Assembly: GCF_003385455.1 (NCBI RefSeq)
Contig: NZ_QNUF01000019.1
Location: forward strand, 1-64,000
DNA: 64,000 bases
Origin: Chryseobacterium rhizosphaerae
GTDB taxonomy: Bacteria; Bacteroidota; Bacteroidia; Flavobacteriales; Weeksellaceae
Reading direction: 5' to 3'
Position numbers and translations under genes: made by a program. The notes below the pieces were generated by a model. It made no database searches, was not told the DNA's origin, and saw nothing but the letters and a program-made list of their open reading frames with translations. Positions 19,001 to 27,248 of the stretch are shown in pieces; position 1 is the stretch's first letter, and the number at the start of each line of letters is the position of its first letter.

Positions 19001-19256
19001 TCTGTAGATAATCCAGTGTTTTCTGTAAGGATGTGTAATCGATCTTCCGGTCATCCACCAAAATATCCTCCAGATCGGAAACGGAATAGAATACCTGCGT
19101 TTTTGTTGTTTTGCTGAGCTTTTCCAGGACTTTTGTAATGGGCAGTTCTGCTGCAGCACAGGAAGAATGTAAAAAAGGGGGGATTCCATGGGCATAGGAT
19201 AATTGTGATGTGCACAAAAATCCCAGCACGGCAATACTAATTGCTGTTTTTTTCAT
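16041..19256 (-). CDS. SusC/RagA TonB-dependent transporter with STN signalling domain
   Basis: 1071 residues. Signal peptide to about residue 22, then a secretin/TonB short N-terminal (STN) domain at about 35-105, the domain that TonB-dependent transducers use to signal to FecR-type anti-sigma factors. A TonB-box-like region (KIEEVVLIGYG, about 130-142), a plug domain with the SusC signature (DPNSIATIDILKDAASTAIYGSRGANGV) and a long beta-barrel ending in Phe follow. It would import the SusD-bound substrate and report occupancy to the FecR and ECF sigma proteins encoded just upstream. The usual CarboxypepD-like domain is absent, its place taken by STN. Confidence 0.94.
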   Translation of the reverse strand: MKKTAISIAVLGFLCTSQLSYAHGIPPFLHSSCAAAELPITKVLEKLSKTTKTQVFYSVSDLEDILVDDRKIDYTSLQKTLDYLQKNYPVEFSIQNKVITVRRTSAKPVTQNKTDKIRISKNDTIPDQEKKIEEVVLIGYGKQNKKDISGSIASIGEKDLKGVASGNFGDMIAGKATGIQITQSNANPGASPNIRIRGIGTLTAGANPLIVVDGFPLTEGTNLNSIDPNSIATIDILKDAASTAIYGSRGANGVVLIQTKEGKKGKLEYTLDSYYGIQTRSDNEKFVNAYDMATFMKEARDNNYLSKGANRSAADDNATRVSKGATLRELIPGYLTPYLNKEKGLTDTDWYSTVLKPAPMSNISLNVLGGNDKTKYSFTGSYLNQKGILIGTDYEKYSGNINLVTQMSDKLKFGVSMTPSFAQGSLFDMVNGGRTYNLLQMATTMYPFFAPRDANGNLLISQQIKANTPTDGALVENPVAIAEMTKRRYSLFKTFGNIFGEWNFLKDFKYKVSAGGDYTSYEYNFFDPSTVGSYRTAAPDVTTASRTEYITKNYLIENLLTYDKKVGDHSFNVIAGQSYQQEESNKVTNLAAGFPDNSITNIGGGTSFKVDADQYKWTLTSYFSRFNYSYQGKYSFMASYRRDGSSRFGVNTKWGDFYAVSLGWTVSKENFFPKNNILDPLKFRFSVGSNGNNQIPNFGALSLMAQENYVFGGILAPGYRSSTAPNPNISWEKSESKNVGIDFGLFNKYLNVSADYYVLNRDGLLLDVPVPQQSGYSTSLQNIGKLRNNGLEIQVSLKPLHIGESFEYSNNLSFSMNKNKVLALAGGQTQIVAGANNFAITKVGESIAEMYGYNILGVYKSQTEIDNSPHISGTMVGDYIMEDLNKDGKIDTNDKKSFGSGIPKYVLGLTNSFRYENFELNFTLYSELGRKIYNGDMVSISESGEGFGVPSQYYFDNRYNPVTNPNGIYAMPNMNFSNNRKEARTSNIFFKNGDYVRLRSVKLAYNLPDQLVSKLKVKSIQLYFVGNNLLTFTSYRGQNLDANSDSILTQGYDSGYYPIAKVYSFGMNMKF

Positions 19257-19338
19257 AAATTCGCAAATGTTAATTTTTAAACTTTTACCGGTTTTTAAAT
19301 TGAATAATCAGCATCGATACGCCAATATCGGTGCTTTT

Positions 19339-20163
19339 CTATTTTAATATAATCTCTTTGTCATTGATTTTTTCAGGTTTAAGATTGAACGGAAAGCTGA
19401 TCACAGAAAGTACTTCATTTAAGTTTCCTGTGAATGCTCCGCTTACTTTTTTATTTCTAAACTGAGAAGGATATGATATACTGATATTATAGGTATTCTC
19501 CAGCTGATCCACCGCCTCAGAATAGGCTGAATGGTCAAAAGTAAAGTGCTTTTGTTTTTCAGGATGGTAATAATGATAATCTTTTCTCTGCGCATCATTG
19601 ATCCAGATTTCTTCAGGCAACAGATAAGTGATAGTGCTTCCGTGCGCTATTTTTACTTTTCCCTCAAATAATTCCACCTTTTTTTGTGCTGATTTCTGAT
19701 CCAAAAAGAACTGAGTCCCCAAAACCTGAACATCAAACTCACCGGCATTAATTCTGAAAGGTCTCTTCTTATCCTTAGCTACATTGAACCTTCCCTGTCC
19801 CATAAAAACCATTTTCCGGTCTTTTTTACCAAAATCTTTATCTAAAACAAGTCTGCTGTAAGGGTTCAGTTCTACTTTACTTCCATCGGGCAGTTCAAAT
19901 GATTTTCTACTTGCTGATGTTTCATAGACATACTTCCTCTCCGCTCCATTTGCTGAAGTCTGACTGGCTGTTTTAAAAACGATGAAAAAAGCAAAGAAAG
20001 GAACCAGCACAGCAGCGGCCCAATAGAATTTTTTAACAGAGTTTTTCTTTTCAATCTTCGCTTCAATTCCTGTCCAGATCTTACGGTCTGTAAGATCATC
20101 CATTGTATCCTGCGTTTCGGAAGCTGATTTCCAGGTTTTTTCAAATTCTTCTTCTACACTCAT
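19339..20163 (-). CDS. FecR-family anti-sigma factor
   Basis: 274 residues. A cytoplasmic N-terminus (about 1-45) for sigma binding, one membrane helix near 47-63, then a periplasmic FecR domain with RKSFELPDGSKVELNPYSRL and the VLGTQFFLD motif, and a C-terminal DUF4974-like part that should contact the STN domain of the SusC protein. Its position between the ECF sigma gene and the STN-bearing transporter is the standard order for cell-surface signalling loci. Its predicted task is holding the sigma factor until the transporter is occupied. Confidence 0.9.
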   Translation of the reverse strand: MSVEEEFEKTWKSASETQDTMDDLTDRKIWTGIEAKIEKKNSVKKFYWAAAVLVPFFAFFIVFKTASQTSANGAERKYVYETSASRKSFELPDGSKVELNPYSRLVLDKDFGKKDRKMVFMGQGRFNVAKDKKRPFRINAGEFDVQVLGTQFFLDQKSAQKKVELFEGKVKIAHGSTITYLLPEEIWINDAQRKDYHYYHPEKQKHFTFDHSAYSEAVDQLENTYNISISYPSQFRNKKVSGAFTGNLNEVLSVISFPFNLKPEKINDKEIILK

Positions 20164-20278
20164 GGGATATCTATTCTCGTTTGTAAAGGGTATTTACCAA
20201 TAAATACGCAGGAATAGAAAATCGTAAACCTTATTTTTTAAGATTTAACAAATAGTTCATATTAGAAGACGGAAAAGA

Positions 20279-20758
20279 TTAGTGAAGATTAATTTTCAAA
20301 AAGCTGATCGCTTTATTGATATGTTTTCCAATGGCGACTTTGGAAATTTTATTTTCTTTGGCTAAATGAGAATAGCTGAGCTTTTCAATTTTGTGCTGAA
20401 TAAACAGTTCTTTGGTTTTCTCAGGCAGTTTATCCAGCAGAGCTTCAATTTTGGATATCTGTTCTTCCATAAAGGCTTCCTCCAAAATCTCATCTTCAGT
20501 GTCTGGAATCTCATTTTGACCGGAAGAAATCAATACCATTTTATTTTTACGGTAAAAATTGGCAACTTCCTGTTTACTTGTTTTGAAAATAATAGCTTCT
20601 ATTGCTGAAGAATCTGTCGTTTTGTGCATATGTTTCCAGACATGCACAAATATATCCTGCATAATATCTTCTACATCCTCATCTCTCTGGACGTATTTTC
20701 TTACGAAGAAATAAACTTTATGTTTATATTCAGAATATATTTTTTTGAATTGCGCCAT
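20279..20758 (-). CDS. ECF RNA polymerase sigma factor (FecI-like)
   Basis: 159 residues, slightly short but complete: region 2 (YFVRKYVQRDEDVEDIMQDIFVHVWKH, split by eye at about 14-42) and region 4 helix-turn-helix (LPEKTKELFIQHKIEKLSYSHLAKENKIS, about 112-142). It would direct transcription of the transporter, SusD and phosphodiesterase genes once released by FecR, about 115 bases downstream. A TACTTTTG box lies just upstream of the start, so its own basal expression probably comes from the housekeeping sigma factor. Confidence 0.9.
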   Translation of the reverse strand: MAQFKKIYSEYKHKVYFFVRKYVQRDEDVEDIMQDIFVHVWKHMHKTTDSSAIEAIIFKTSKQEVANFYRKNKMVLISSGQNEIPDTEDEILEEAFMEEQISKIEALLDKLPEKTKELFIQHKIEKLSYSHLAKENKISKVAIGKHINKAISFLKINLH

Positions 20759-20783
20759 TGTGCGTCCTATAAAAATAGCACCC

Positions 20784-20791
20784 CAAAAGTA
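20784..20791 (-). promoter_or_regulatory. -7 element for ECF sigma gene
   Basis: Reads TACTTTTG on the minus strand (TAnnTTTG). It lies 26 bases before the ATG; no TTG at the expected upstream spacing. Confidence 0.35.
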
Positions 20792-20921
20792 TCCATAATA
20801 AATTCATCCTGGATTAATACTATATTAATTTTCAAAAGCTTTATGAAATACCTGCACGTTCAGTACTCCACATTTTTCACTTTTGCTTCTTTAATTTGCT
20901 TATGCTTTTGATTTTAATATT

Positions 20922-21026
20922 ATGACTGCAGAAGGTATACTTTTCGAACACCTTGTCAAGGATTTGACCAAACTTTCAGCCAATACCACTAAACGAAATG
21001 AATTGAAGGATTTTCGTAAAAAATAG
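20922..21026 (+). CDS. Possible 34-residue ORF, perhaps a gene remnant
   Basis: Starts ATG ACT GCA and ends in a TAG after a Lys-Lys pair. The product is amphipathic and basic (EHLVKDLTKLSANTTKRNELK), with a natural-looking composition, and could be the N-terminal stub of a lost protein. No ribosome-binding site or promoter is evident. I do not recognise the family. Confidence 0.2.
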   Translation: MTAEGILFEHLVKDLTKLSANTTKRNELKDFRKK

Positions 21027-21061
21027 GATGTTTGATCATCTGTTGATTTTTGATGTACATA

Positions 21062-21742
21062 CTAAGAATCCTTAAATGTATATTCATCATACACTGTATT
21101 GATCAGCTGATCAGAATTGATATTTCGTGAAAAAATAGGATAATGAAAGCGATCCAGTTTATTTAAAATACGTATAAGCTCCATCTTTTCATGATAATTG
21201 AGATTTCCAGCTACGATATGGGTGGCCTGACGAATCTTTTCCATTTGATTTTCCAGGATCAATAATCCTCTTTCAGTAATCCGGATTAACTTACTGCGTT
21301 TATCCAAATCAGAATCTGTCTGTTCAATAAGCCCCTGACGTAATAGTCTGGCAATAATTAGCATACCCACAGGCTTATCATGAATATTTTTCTTAATAAG
21401 CGCCATCTTACTCATCTCACCAAAAGCCTTTAGATTAATCAGATAAATAAAGTCTTCCTGGGTAGAGAATTCTGAATCTGAGATTGCAGATTTTGAGTAG
21501 GTTTTCGCATATCGGTTAAGATGAACAAGCAATGTACTTATGGCACTTTCCGGCGTTCTTCCATTTTCCTTCCCTTCCCAATAAGGTTCTTCGGAATGAT
21601 CTTGTTGCTTATTATTATCCTTATCAGAAATCCATGCTTTAAAACCTTGAATAGTTCCCGGATACAAATCAGGACAAGCCTGGACTTCGGTTTCAAACTC
21701 CTGCAGTAAGTCTATAAAATCTTTAATAAGTGTATAATTCAT
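21062..21742 (-). CDS. MarR-family winged-helix transcriptional regulator
   Basis: 226 residues, longer than a typical MarR (about 150) because of an N-terminal extension of some 80 residues, including a polar Asp/Lys/Gln-rich linker near 38-60. The C-terminal 130 residues carry the winged helix: a recognition-helix region near 115-135 (GMLIIARLLRQGLIEQT), the wing DLDKRSKLIRITERG and dimerisation helices. It sits downstream of hemH on the same strand but has its own strong promoter. Its target is unknown; ferrochelatase and photolyase neighbours hint at light or oxidative stress, as an inference only. Confidence 0.8.
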   Translation of the reverse strand: MNYTLIKDFIDLLQEFETEVQACPDLYPGTIQGFKAWISDKDNNKQQDHSEEPYWEGKENGRTPESAISTLLVHLNRYAKTYSKSAISDSEFSTQEDFIYLINLKAFGEMSKMALIKKNIHDKPVGMLIIARLLRQGLIEQTDSDLDKRSKLIRITERGLLILENQMEKIRQATHIVAGNLNYHEKMELIRILNKLDRFHYPIFSRNINSDQLINTVYDEYTFKDS

Positions 21743-21759
21743 ATCCGTTAAATAGTTTA

Positions 21760-21792
21760 CAAAAATACCTAATTCCTTAAAGAGTTTTGCAA
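21760..21792 (-). promoter_or_regulatory. MarR gene promoter (TTG-N22-TATTTTTG)
   Basis: On the minus strand TTG (21792-21790) precedes TATTTTTG (21767-21760) by 22 bases. The predicted start site lies about 12-15 bases upstream of the ATG. Confidence 0.55.
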
Positions 21793-21805
21793 TATATGAT
21801 CAAAA

Positions 21806-22834
21806 CTATATTAAATAGAATTGATTAAGCTGCTCTTCACATAATACACGGATGACTTCAATCCAGCGGTCCTCATCATTCAGACAAGGTATATAGGTGA
21901 ATTTTTCACCACCCGCTTCCAGAAACTGCTCTTTTCCTTCAACGGAAATTTCTTCCAGAGTTTCCAGGCAGTCTGAAACAAATGCAGGACAAACAATGGC
22001 AAGATTTTTAATTCCTTTTTGTGGAATAGTTTCTAATGTATGATCCGTATAAGGCTCTATCCATTTGTCTTTTCCTAATCTGGACTGAAAAGAAACAATA
22101 ACTTTATCTTTTGACAATTCAAGCTTTCTGATCACCCGATCGGTGGTATTAAAACACTGGTGGCGATAACAAAATGAATGACTTGGATTTGTATCTTTAT
22201 AACAGCAATCATTCATATTACACGTCTTTGTGGAATCTGTTTTGTATATATGCCGTTCGGGAACACCATGGTAAGAAAATAATAAAGCATCAAAATCTTC
22301 CGGAAGTTTCTCCCTGATACTTTCTGCCAAACAGTCTGTATATAAATCCCGGTTATAAAAAGGCTGTACGTAGTTGATTCTTACACCTGGAAATTTTTTC
22401 TTTCTGATCTCTTCTGCTTTTTCAATAACAGTTTCAGTGGTACTCATTGCATATTGTGGATAAAGGGGAAACAGTACAATTTCCGTGATTCCTTTTTCAA
22501 CAAGATTCCTGATACCTGTCTCAATACTTGGTTCTGCATATCTCATTCCTATTTCCACAGGCACGTCTATTCGTTTTTGAAGCTTTTTCCTAATCTTTTC
22601 TGTGATAACGATCAATGGTGAACCTTCATCTGTCCACACCGTTTTATAGGCTTCGGCAGATTTTGCAGGTCTTGTTTTCAGGATAATTCCCTGAACAAGA
22701 AGTGCCCGAAAGATCCAGCGGTAGTCAATTACCTTTTCATCCATTAAAAATTCATCCAGATATTCCTTTACATCTTCTACCGCAGTAGATCTCGGAGAGC
22801 CAAGATTGATTAATAAAATTCCTTTTTTAGCCAA
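21806..22834 (-). CDS. hemH: Ferrochelatase
   Basis: 342 residues, the usual length. It inserts ferrous iron into protoporphyrin IX (or coproporphyrin III) at the end of haem synthesis. Motifs: LLINLGSP at 7-13, MRYAEPSI at 97-104, FPLYPQYAMSTTE at 122-134 and the catalytic His189 in SYHGVPERH. Between 205 and 227 is a cysteine-rich stretch (Cys205, 210, 211, 222, 227), which in some bacterial ferrochelatases ligates an iron-sulfur cluster. It lies 36 bases downstream of the broken photolyase gene and probably shares its transcript; light-sensitive porphyrins make that pairing logical. Confidence 0.95.
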   Translation of the reverse strand: MAKKGILLINLGSPRSTAVEDVKEYLDEFLMDEKVIDYRWIFRALLVQGIILKTRPAKSAEAYKTVWTDEGSPLIVITEKIRKKLQKRIDVPVEIGMRYAEPSIETGIRNLVEKGITEIVLFPLYPQYAMSTTETVIEKAEEIRKKKFPGVRINYVQPFYNRDLYTDCLAESIREKLPEDFDALLFSYHGVPERHIYKTDSTKTCNMNDCCYKDTNPSHSFCYRHQCFNTTDRVIRKLELSKDKVIVSFQSRLGKDKWIEPYTDHTLETIPQKGIKNLAIVCPAFVSDCLETLEEISVEGKEQFLEAGGEKFTYIPCLNDEDRWIEVIRVLCEEQLNQFYLI

Positions 22835-22870
22835 TGTTATTTATTTATTAGTGAATAGTTATATTACCGA

Positions 22871-24154
22871 TTATTCTGCCAGTGCTTCTTTGTAAGCCTT
22901 TAATGCTCTTTCTCTGGCTTTTGTATGTTCCACGATGGGTTCTTCCCTATAGTCTTCCGGAAGCCACTTTCTGATATACTGAGTATCTTTATCAAATTTT
23001 TTTGTTTGTTCATAGGGATTGAATATCCTGAAATAAGGCGCTGCATCACAACCACATCCCGCGGCCCACTGCCAGTTTCCATTATTGGCAGCCAGGTCAT
23101 AGTCCAGCAATTTTCCAGCAAAATAAGCCTCTCCCCACCGCCAATCAATAAGCAGATGCTTAGTAAGGAAACTTGCCGTGATCATTCTTACCCTGTTATG
23201 CATAAATCCGGTTTCATTGAGCTGCCTCATTCCGGCATCTACAATCGGATATCCAGTTTTACCTTCACACCACGCCTTAAATTCTTTTTCATCATTCCTC
23301 CAAACAATATTCTCATATTTCTTTTTAAAACAGTGATGGACAACACTCGGGAAATGATACAGGATCTGCATGAAAAATTCTCTCCAGATAAGTTCGTTAA
23401 GCCAGACTTCATTATGTTTAACAGCATATTGTACACATTCCCGGATCGAAATGGTACCAAAACGAAGTGCAATCCCAAGGTGGGTAGTACGATCCATTGC
23501 AGGAAAATCCCGGTACTCACCGTAAAAGTCTATTATATCCTTGTGCAGTTTGGGTTCAGCATAATCAAGATCCGTTTTCTCAAATCCAATATCTTTCAAT
23601 GAAATGATTGCTTAAGGTCCTTCATAATTTGCAAAACCTTCCCTGTTAACCGGAACAATTTCTATATTTTTCAGATTCTCCTTCCACTTCTTTGAGTAGG
23701 GAGTGAAAACAGTATATGGAGAAAGGTCATTTTTCAGAATATTATTTTTCTCAAAAATGACTTGATCTTTAAAATTCCGGAATTGGATATGTTGCTTTAA
23801 CAATAAATCAGCTATCTGCCGGTCTCTTTGTATAGCTTCCGGCTCATAATCCCTGTTGCTAAAGACAGTGTCAATATTGAAATCCTGGATTATTTTTTTA
23901 AAGACCTCTATGGGAGTACCATAGTAAACATAAAGTCCACTGTTATATTTTTTCAGATCTTTATGAATCGCCTGTAAAGCCTGATGGATATAATCTACCC
24001 TTTTGTCTTTTCTATCCTCAAGTTGATTCAGTATATCAGTATCAAAAATAAATACCGGAATAACCTTTAATCCTGAATTAAGCGCATGGTAAAGCCCTAT
24101 ATTATCTTCCAGTCTGAGATCTCTTCTGAACCAAAAAACATTCACTTTATTCAT
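22871..24154 (-). pseudogene. phr: Deoxyribodipyrimidine photolyase interrupted by one in-frame stop
   Basis: The N-terminal 180 residues (23612-24154) begin NVFWFRRDLRLEDN, the DNA photolyase alpha/beta domain. Codon 181 is TAA at 23614-23612. The same frame then continues through AIISLKDIGFEKT to the end, giving the FAD-binding helical domain with LNELIWREFFMQ, GYPIVDAGMRQLNETG and NNGNWQWAAG. Read through, the product would be about 427 residues, the normal length of class I photolyases, with no other lesion. A single CAA to TAA change would explain it. Alternatives are sequencing error or reinitiation at the TTG at 23599, which would give two chains. Function: light-driven repair of pyrimidine dimers. 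Confidence 0.85.
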
Positions 24155-24204
24155 GGTTTTATCTGTTTAAAAAATATAGATATTTGTTTTCTGTAATTGA
24201 AACA

Positions 24205-24212
24205 CAAATATA
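24205..24212 (-). promoter_or_regulatory. Possible -7 element for photolyase-hemH transcript
   Basis: Reads TATATTTG on the minus strand, 50 bases before the photolyase ATG. No TTG at the right spacing. Confidence 0.35.
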
Positions 24213-24396
24213 CTAATAAACAAATTAAAAAGAACATTAATGAACTAAATTTATACAATATTAAATTGATTCAATAAGTATGAGTAAAAAAAAGAATGAA
24301 TATAGAGGGAAGAAAATTATATGAATAGAAATGTATAATCAATAAGTTCTATCAAATTAAGATATAAATAAACTAAATATCATCCTAAAACAATAA

Positions 24397-24423
24397 ATGC
24401 CCGGAACTTCTAGTCCCGGGCAT
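24397..24423 (-). terminator. Terminator after the small helical protein gene
   Basis: ATGCCCGG/CCGGGCAT stem with a ten- to eleven-base loop, 14 bases past the stop. The downstream T-tract is weak. Confidence 0.6.
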
Positions 24424-24436
24424 TATTAAACTAACT

Positions 24437-24736
24437 TTAATTTGTTTTCTTTCTCCATTCTGCTTTCACATCTTCCGCAGCATCTTTGGTCTTTTCCCAA
24501 GCGTCATCGGCTTTATCTTTTATATCTTCCCATGCATCTGAAAAATTTGATTTTACTCTTTCCAGCCAATCTTCCTGAGTTGCTTCCTGATCATTAGCTC
24601 TTTTTTCATTGATATAATCTTTGGCTTTGTCTGCTAACTCATTGATCTTCCATTTTGCATCATCAGCTGCATTTTTTAAAGAATTTTTTGTTTGGTCTAC
24701 TGCATTTTCCGCTTTGTTGTACTCTGAATTATTCAT
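24437..24736 (-). CDS. Small highly charged helical protein (stress-protein-like)
   Basis: 99 residues without signal peptide or membrane segment. Composition is dominated by Ala, Asp, Glu, Lys and Asn, with repeated AxDxxKxx and DxAWExxKD heptad-like spacing, so a long amphipathic or disordered helix is expected. This resembles LEA-like, YtxH- and CsbD-type small stress proteins, which are typically induced on stationary phase or osmotic stress. It stands alone between an AT-rich upstream region and a hairpin terminator. The family assignment is by composition only; I see no diagnostic motif. Confidence 0.65.
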   Translation of the reverse strand: MNNSEYNKAENAVDQTKNSLKNAADDAKWKINELADKAKDYINEKRANDQEATQEDWLERVKSNFSDAWEDIKDKADDAWEKTKDAAEDVKAEWRKKTN

Positions 24737-24903
24737 AATATAATATTTTAGTAATTGGTATATAAATAAACAATCTTCATGCCTAAAAAATAATTTTTGT
24801 GTTAAAAAAATATTAAAGTCAATTTCTCAGAGATAAATAAAACAAACTTTAGATTTTGTCAAAAAAAGCAATACTGTAAACCTCTATTAGCCGATGAGAA
24901 ATT

Positions 24904-26019
24904 TTATTTATTTTTCTCAAGCCATTCAATAATTTTGAGAGCAACACCATTTGATGATTGAAAATTTTGTCCGGTAATAATTCGGCCATCGTGTTCAACA
25001 TGAGATACATTTCCTTTTGAAAATTTAAAAGTTCCTCCTCTTTGTTCTATTGTCTTCTGGATTAAGAATGGAAAATGCTTAAAATATTCACCATCTTGTT
25101 TTTCAAAAGAATCAGGATAACCACTTATTGTCTTTCCCTGAACTAAGAATTTACCATTTTTAGTTCTTAAGTTGACAATACCCGCTGTTCCGTGACATAC
25201 CGAAGAGATAATACCCTTGTTATCTTCATATACCTGCATCGCAATACGTTGGATCTCTGAATTTTCAGGAACATCATACATAGCACTTCCACCGCCAATA
25301 TAATGGACTGCTTTGTAGTTTTTATAATCAATTTGTTTAGGGTTCAACGTATATTTTATGGAGTACATAAAGTCTTGATTATATAAATATTGTTTTTGCA
25401 AACTATCGGAGGTATTGATATAAGCTAAAGGAATATCACCGCCTTTCGGACTTACAAAATCAACAGTATACCCTGAATTGACAAAAGTATCATAAGCGTT
25501 TACGATTTCGGCAAAGCTATTTCCCGTTGAAATTGCAGATTTTCCGTAATAATGAGCATTGGAAACAATGAATAGTATTTTTTTACCGGTTTTATTGCTG
25601 GCTTTACTGCTTGCTGATTTGCTGATTATTTTCCATTTACCGTCAATTTTCTTTAACAAGAACATATCCATAAATTCCTGTTTTTTTTCAGGAATAAGAA
25701 TCTCGGCTTTTGCAACAGCAATATCATTAAAGTATTCTATAGAGATAATTTTCCCTATACGCCCGTTAAATTCTCCTTTTTTTCCTTTTTGAAACCAGTT
25801 AACATATTCTGAAACGGGAACAATCCATAAAGGTTTTTCTTTGTGACTTAGAAAAAGATTGGCTTCAGCATAAAAAGCCTCACTAATACGGTCTGGCTCA
25901 TTATAAGATGTACCATTAATATAGTTTTGAATACAATTCTCAATGAGAGATTGTTCCGATTGTGCAAAGCACCCATTTGATAGGAGTACCAATAAAATTG
26001 CGAAAAAGATTTTTTCCAT
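24904..26019 (-). CDS. Exported two-domain protein: NTF2/lumazine-binding-like plus DJ-1/PfpI
   Basis: 371 residues. A signal peptide (about 1-20, ending in FAQ) precedes an NTF2-like/lumazine-binding-like domain (about 21-135, with a FLLKKIDGKWKII hairpin). Residues 147-368 form a DJ-1/PfpI domain with the nucleophile elbow SSVCHGTAG (Cys275-His276), GGGSAMYDV at 242-250 and a C-terminal NGVALKIIEWL helix, closest to the Hsp31/class I amidotransferase-like group. Hsp31-type proteins act as chaperones, glyoxalases or deglycases in the cytoplasm, so an exported version is unusual. The AraC regulator gene lies 113 bases upstream, same strand. Confidence 0.82.
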   Translation of the reverse strand: MEKIFFAILLVLLSNGCFAQSEQSLIENCIQNYINGTSYNEPDRISEAFYAEANLFLSHKEKPLWIVPVSEYVNWFQKGKKGEFNGRIGKIISIEYFNDIAVAKAEILIPEKKQEFMDMFLLKKIDGKWKIISKSASSKASNKTGKKILFIVSNAHYYGKSAISTGNSFAEIVNAYDTFVNSGYTVDFVSPKGGDIPLAYINTSDSLQKQYLYNQDFMYSIKYTLNPKQIDYKNYKAVHYIGGGSAMYDVPENSEIQRIAMQVYEDNKGIISSVCHGTAGIVNLRTKNGKFLVQGKTISGYPDSFEKQDGEYFKHFPFLIQKTIEQRGGTFKFSKGNVSHVEHDGRIITGQNFQSSNGVALKIIEWLEKNK

Positions 26020-26054
26020 AAACTTTGGATTTTAATGATTTAAAAAACGTTCCG

Positions 26055-26062
26055 CAAAAATA
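26055..26062 (-). promoter_or_regulatory. -7 element for the DJ-1-like gene
   Basis: TATTTTTG on the minus strand, 36 bases before the ATG; the flanks (CCGCAAAAATATA on the plus strand) are identical to those at 59052. A TTG lies 24 bases upstream, slightly too far. Confidence 0.4.
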
Positions 26063-26132
26063 TATTGCTTCCCTTTTAAATCATTCCAAGTTTATCATCA
26101 TGAAGTACGAATGTATATTTTAGGAGTAAAAA

Positions 26133-27161
26133 TTATGTTTTTTGGTAATTGGAAGGCGTCATTCCAGTGATTTTTTTAAACGAACTATAAAATGTACTGC
26201 TTGAATTAAATCCGGATTCAAAACCCACAGCATCTATTTTCAACTGAGCACTTTCCTTTAAAAGCCGTTTTGCTTCCTCAATTCGATATTCATTGATGAA
26301 TTGAGCAAAACTTTTATTCAAATTATCATTAATAAATTGTGATAGTAATTGAGGGCGAATATTTAATTCTTTGGCTAAAATGGATAAGGTGAGATCAGGA
26401 TTAGTATAAATTTTTCTGGTTTCAAAAAGTAAATTAATTTTTTCTTGGATTTCCTTTACCAGCTTTTCATCTATTTTGTTGATGTATTTTTCTTTACTAA
26501 TCACAGAAATTGACGTTTTGTTTTTTGCATAATAAATCAGAAGGAAAGAAATGTAAAAACTGAAGGAAAAAGTCAAAGCTCCGGAAATATAGGAAGTATA
26601 TCTGGATAAAGAATAGGAAAGCCAAATGGCAAAAACACCACAAACAATTGATAATATCCAGGTTTCCTGATAGCTAATTTGGTTGCGATGGGTTACTAAT
26701 TTTCTAAAAATTGATCTAGCCTCATAAATGGATAATACAATAAAAATAAACCATTGAATATTTATAGAATAATAAATTATCCGTCTCCATATCTCAGGAT
26801 TTTCCTTGTATGGAAAGATAAAACCAAAAACGCTTATCGTTATAAGGATAAAAATGAGACTATATTTTGCAAAAGAATAATTAAGATTTTGCAGTATTGA
26901 TTTAACAAAAAAATACAACAGAGGACCAATTAAAAAACAAGCTGACAAGCCTATTTGTAGATACGTTTTTGATAACTGGGGATTAAAATTATAAAATACA
27001 GATTTTCCGATCCTTGTACTTAAAGCTAACAACAAAAGCCCTAAAAATAAATCGGATATCGCTTTATTTTTCTTAAAGAATAGAAAATAGAACCCCAAAA
27101 TAACACTATTAAAAACACCTATAGCGCTTAAAAAAAATAATATTTGATTGTCAATATTCAT
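26133..27161 (-). CDS. AraC-family transcriptional regulator with membrane sensor domain
   Basis: 342 residues. The first 225 residues hold about seven hydrophobic helices, and the last 100 an AraC helix-turn-helix domain: NPDLTLSILAKELNIRPQLLSQFIN (first motif) and the second with AVGFESGFNSSSTFYSSFKKITGMTPSNYQ. This 7TM-AraC layout is common in flavobacteria. Ligand unknown. It lies upstream of the exported DJ-1-like gene, a likely target by position. Both HTH motifs are intact. Confidence 0.88.
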   Translation of the reverse strand: MNIDNQILFFLSAIGVFNSVILGFYFLFFKKNKAISDLFLGLLLLALSTRIGKSVFYNFNPQLSKTYLQIGLSACFLIGPLLYFFVKSILQNLNYSFAKYSLIFILITISVFGFIFPYKENPEIWRRIIYYSINIQWFIFIVLSIYEARSIFRKLVTHRNQISYQETWILSIVCGVFAIWLSYSLSRYTSYISGALTFSFSFYISFLLIYYAKNKTSISVISKEKYINKIDEKLVKEIQEKINLLFETRKIYTNPDLTLSILAKELNIRPQLLSQFINDNLNKSFAQFINEYRIEEAKRLLKESAQLKIDAVGFESGFNSSSTFYSSFKKITGMTPSNYQKT

Positions 27162-27248
27162 TAGTTGAAAATATGTTTTCTTTTGGAGTTATTAGCAGTT
27201 ATCTTTTCGAAATTCGTAATGTGGTTAGATTTTCACCACAAAACTTCT

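Larger units (their letters stand above)
20759..21061. other. Intergenic region between ECF sigma and MarR genes
   Basis: 303 bases holding the sigma-gene promoter box and one 34-codon ORF (20922-21026); nothing else recognisable. Confidence 0.5.
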
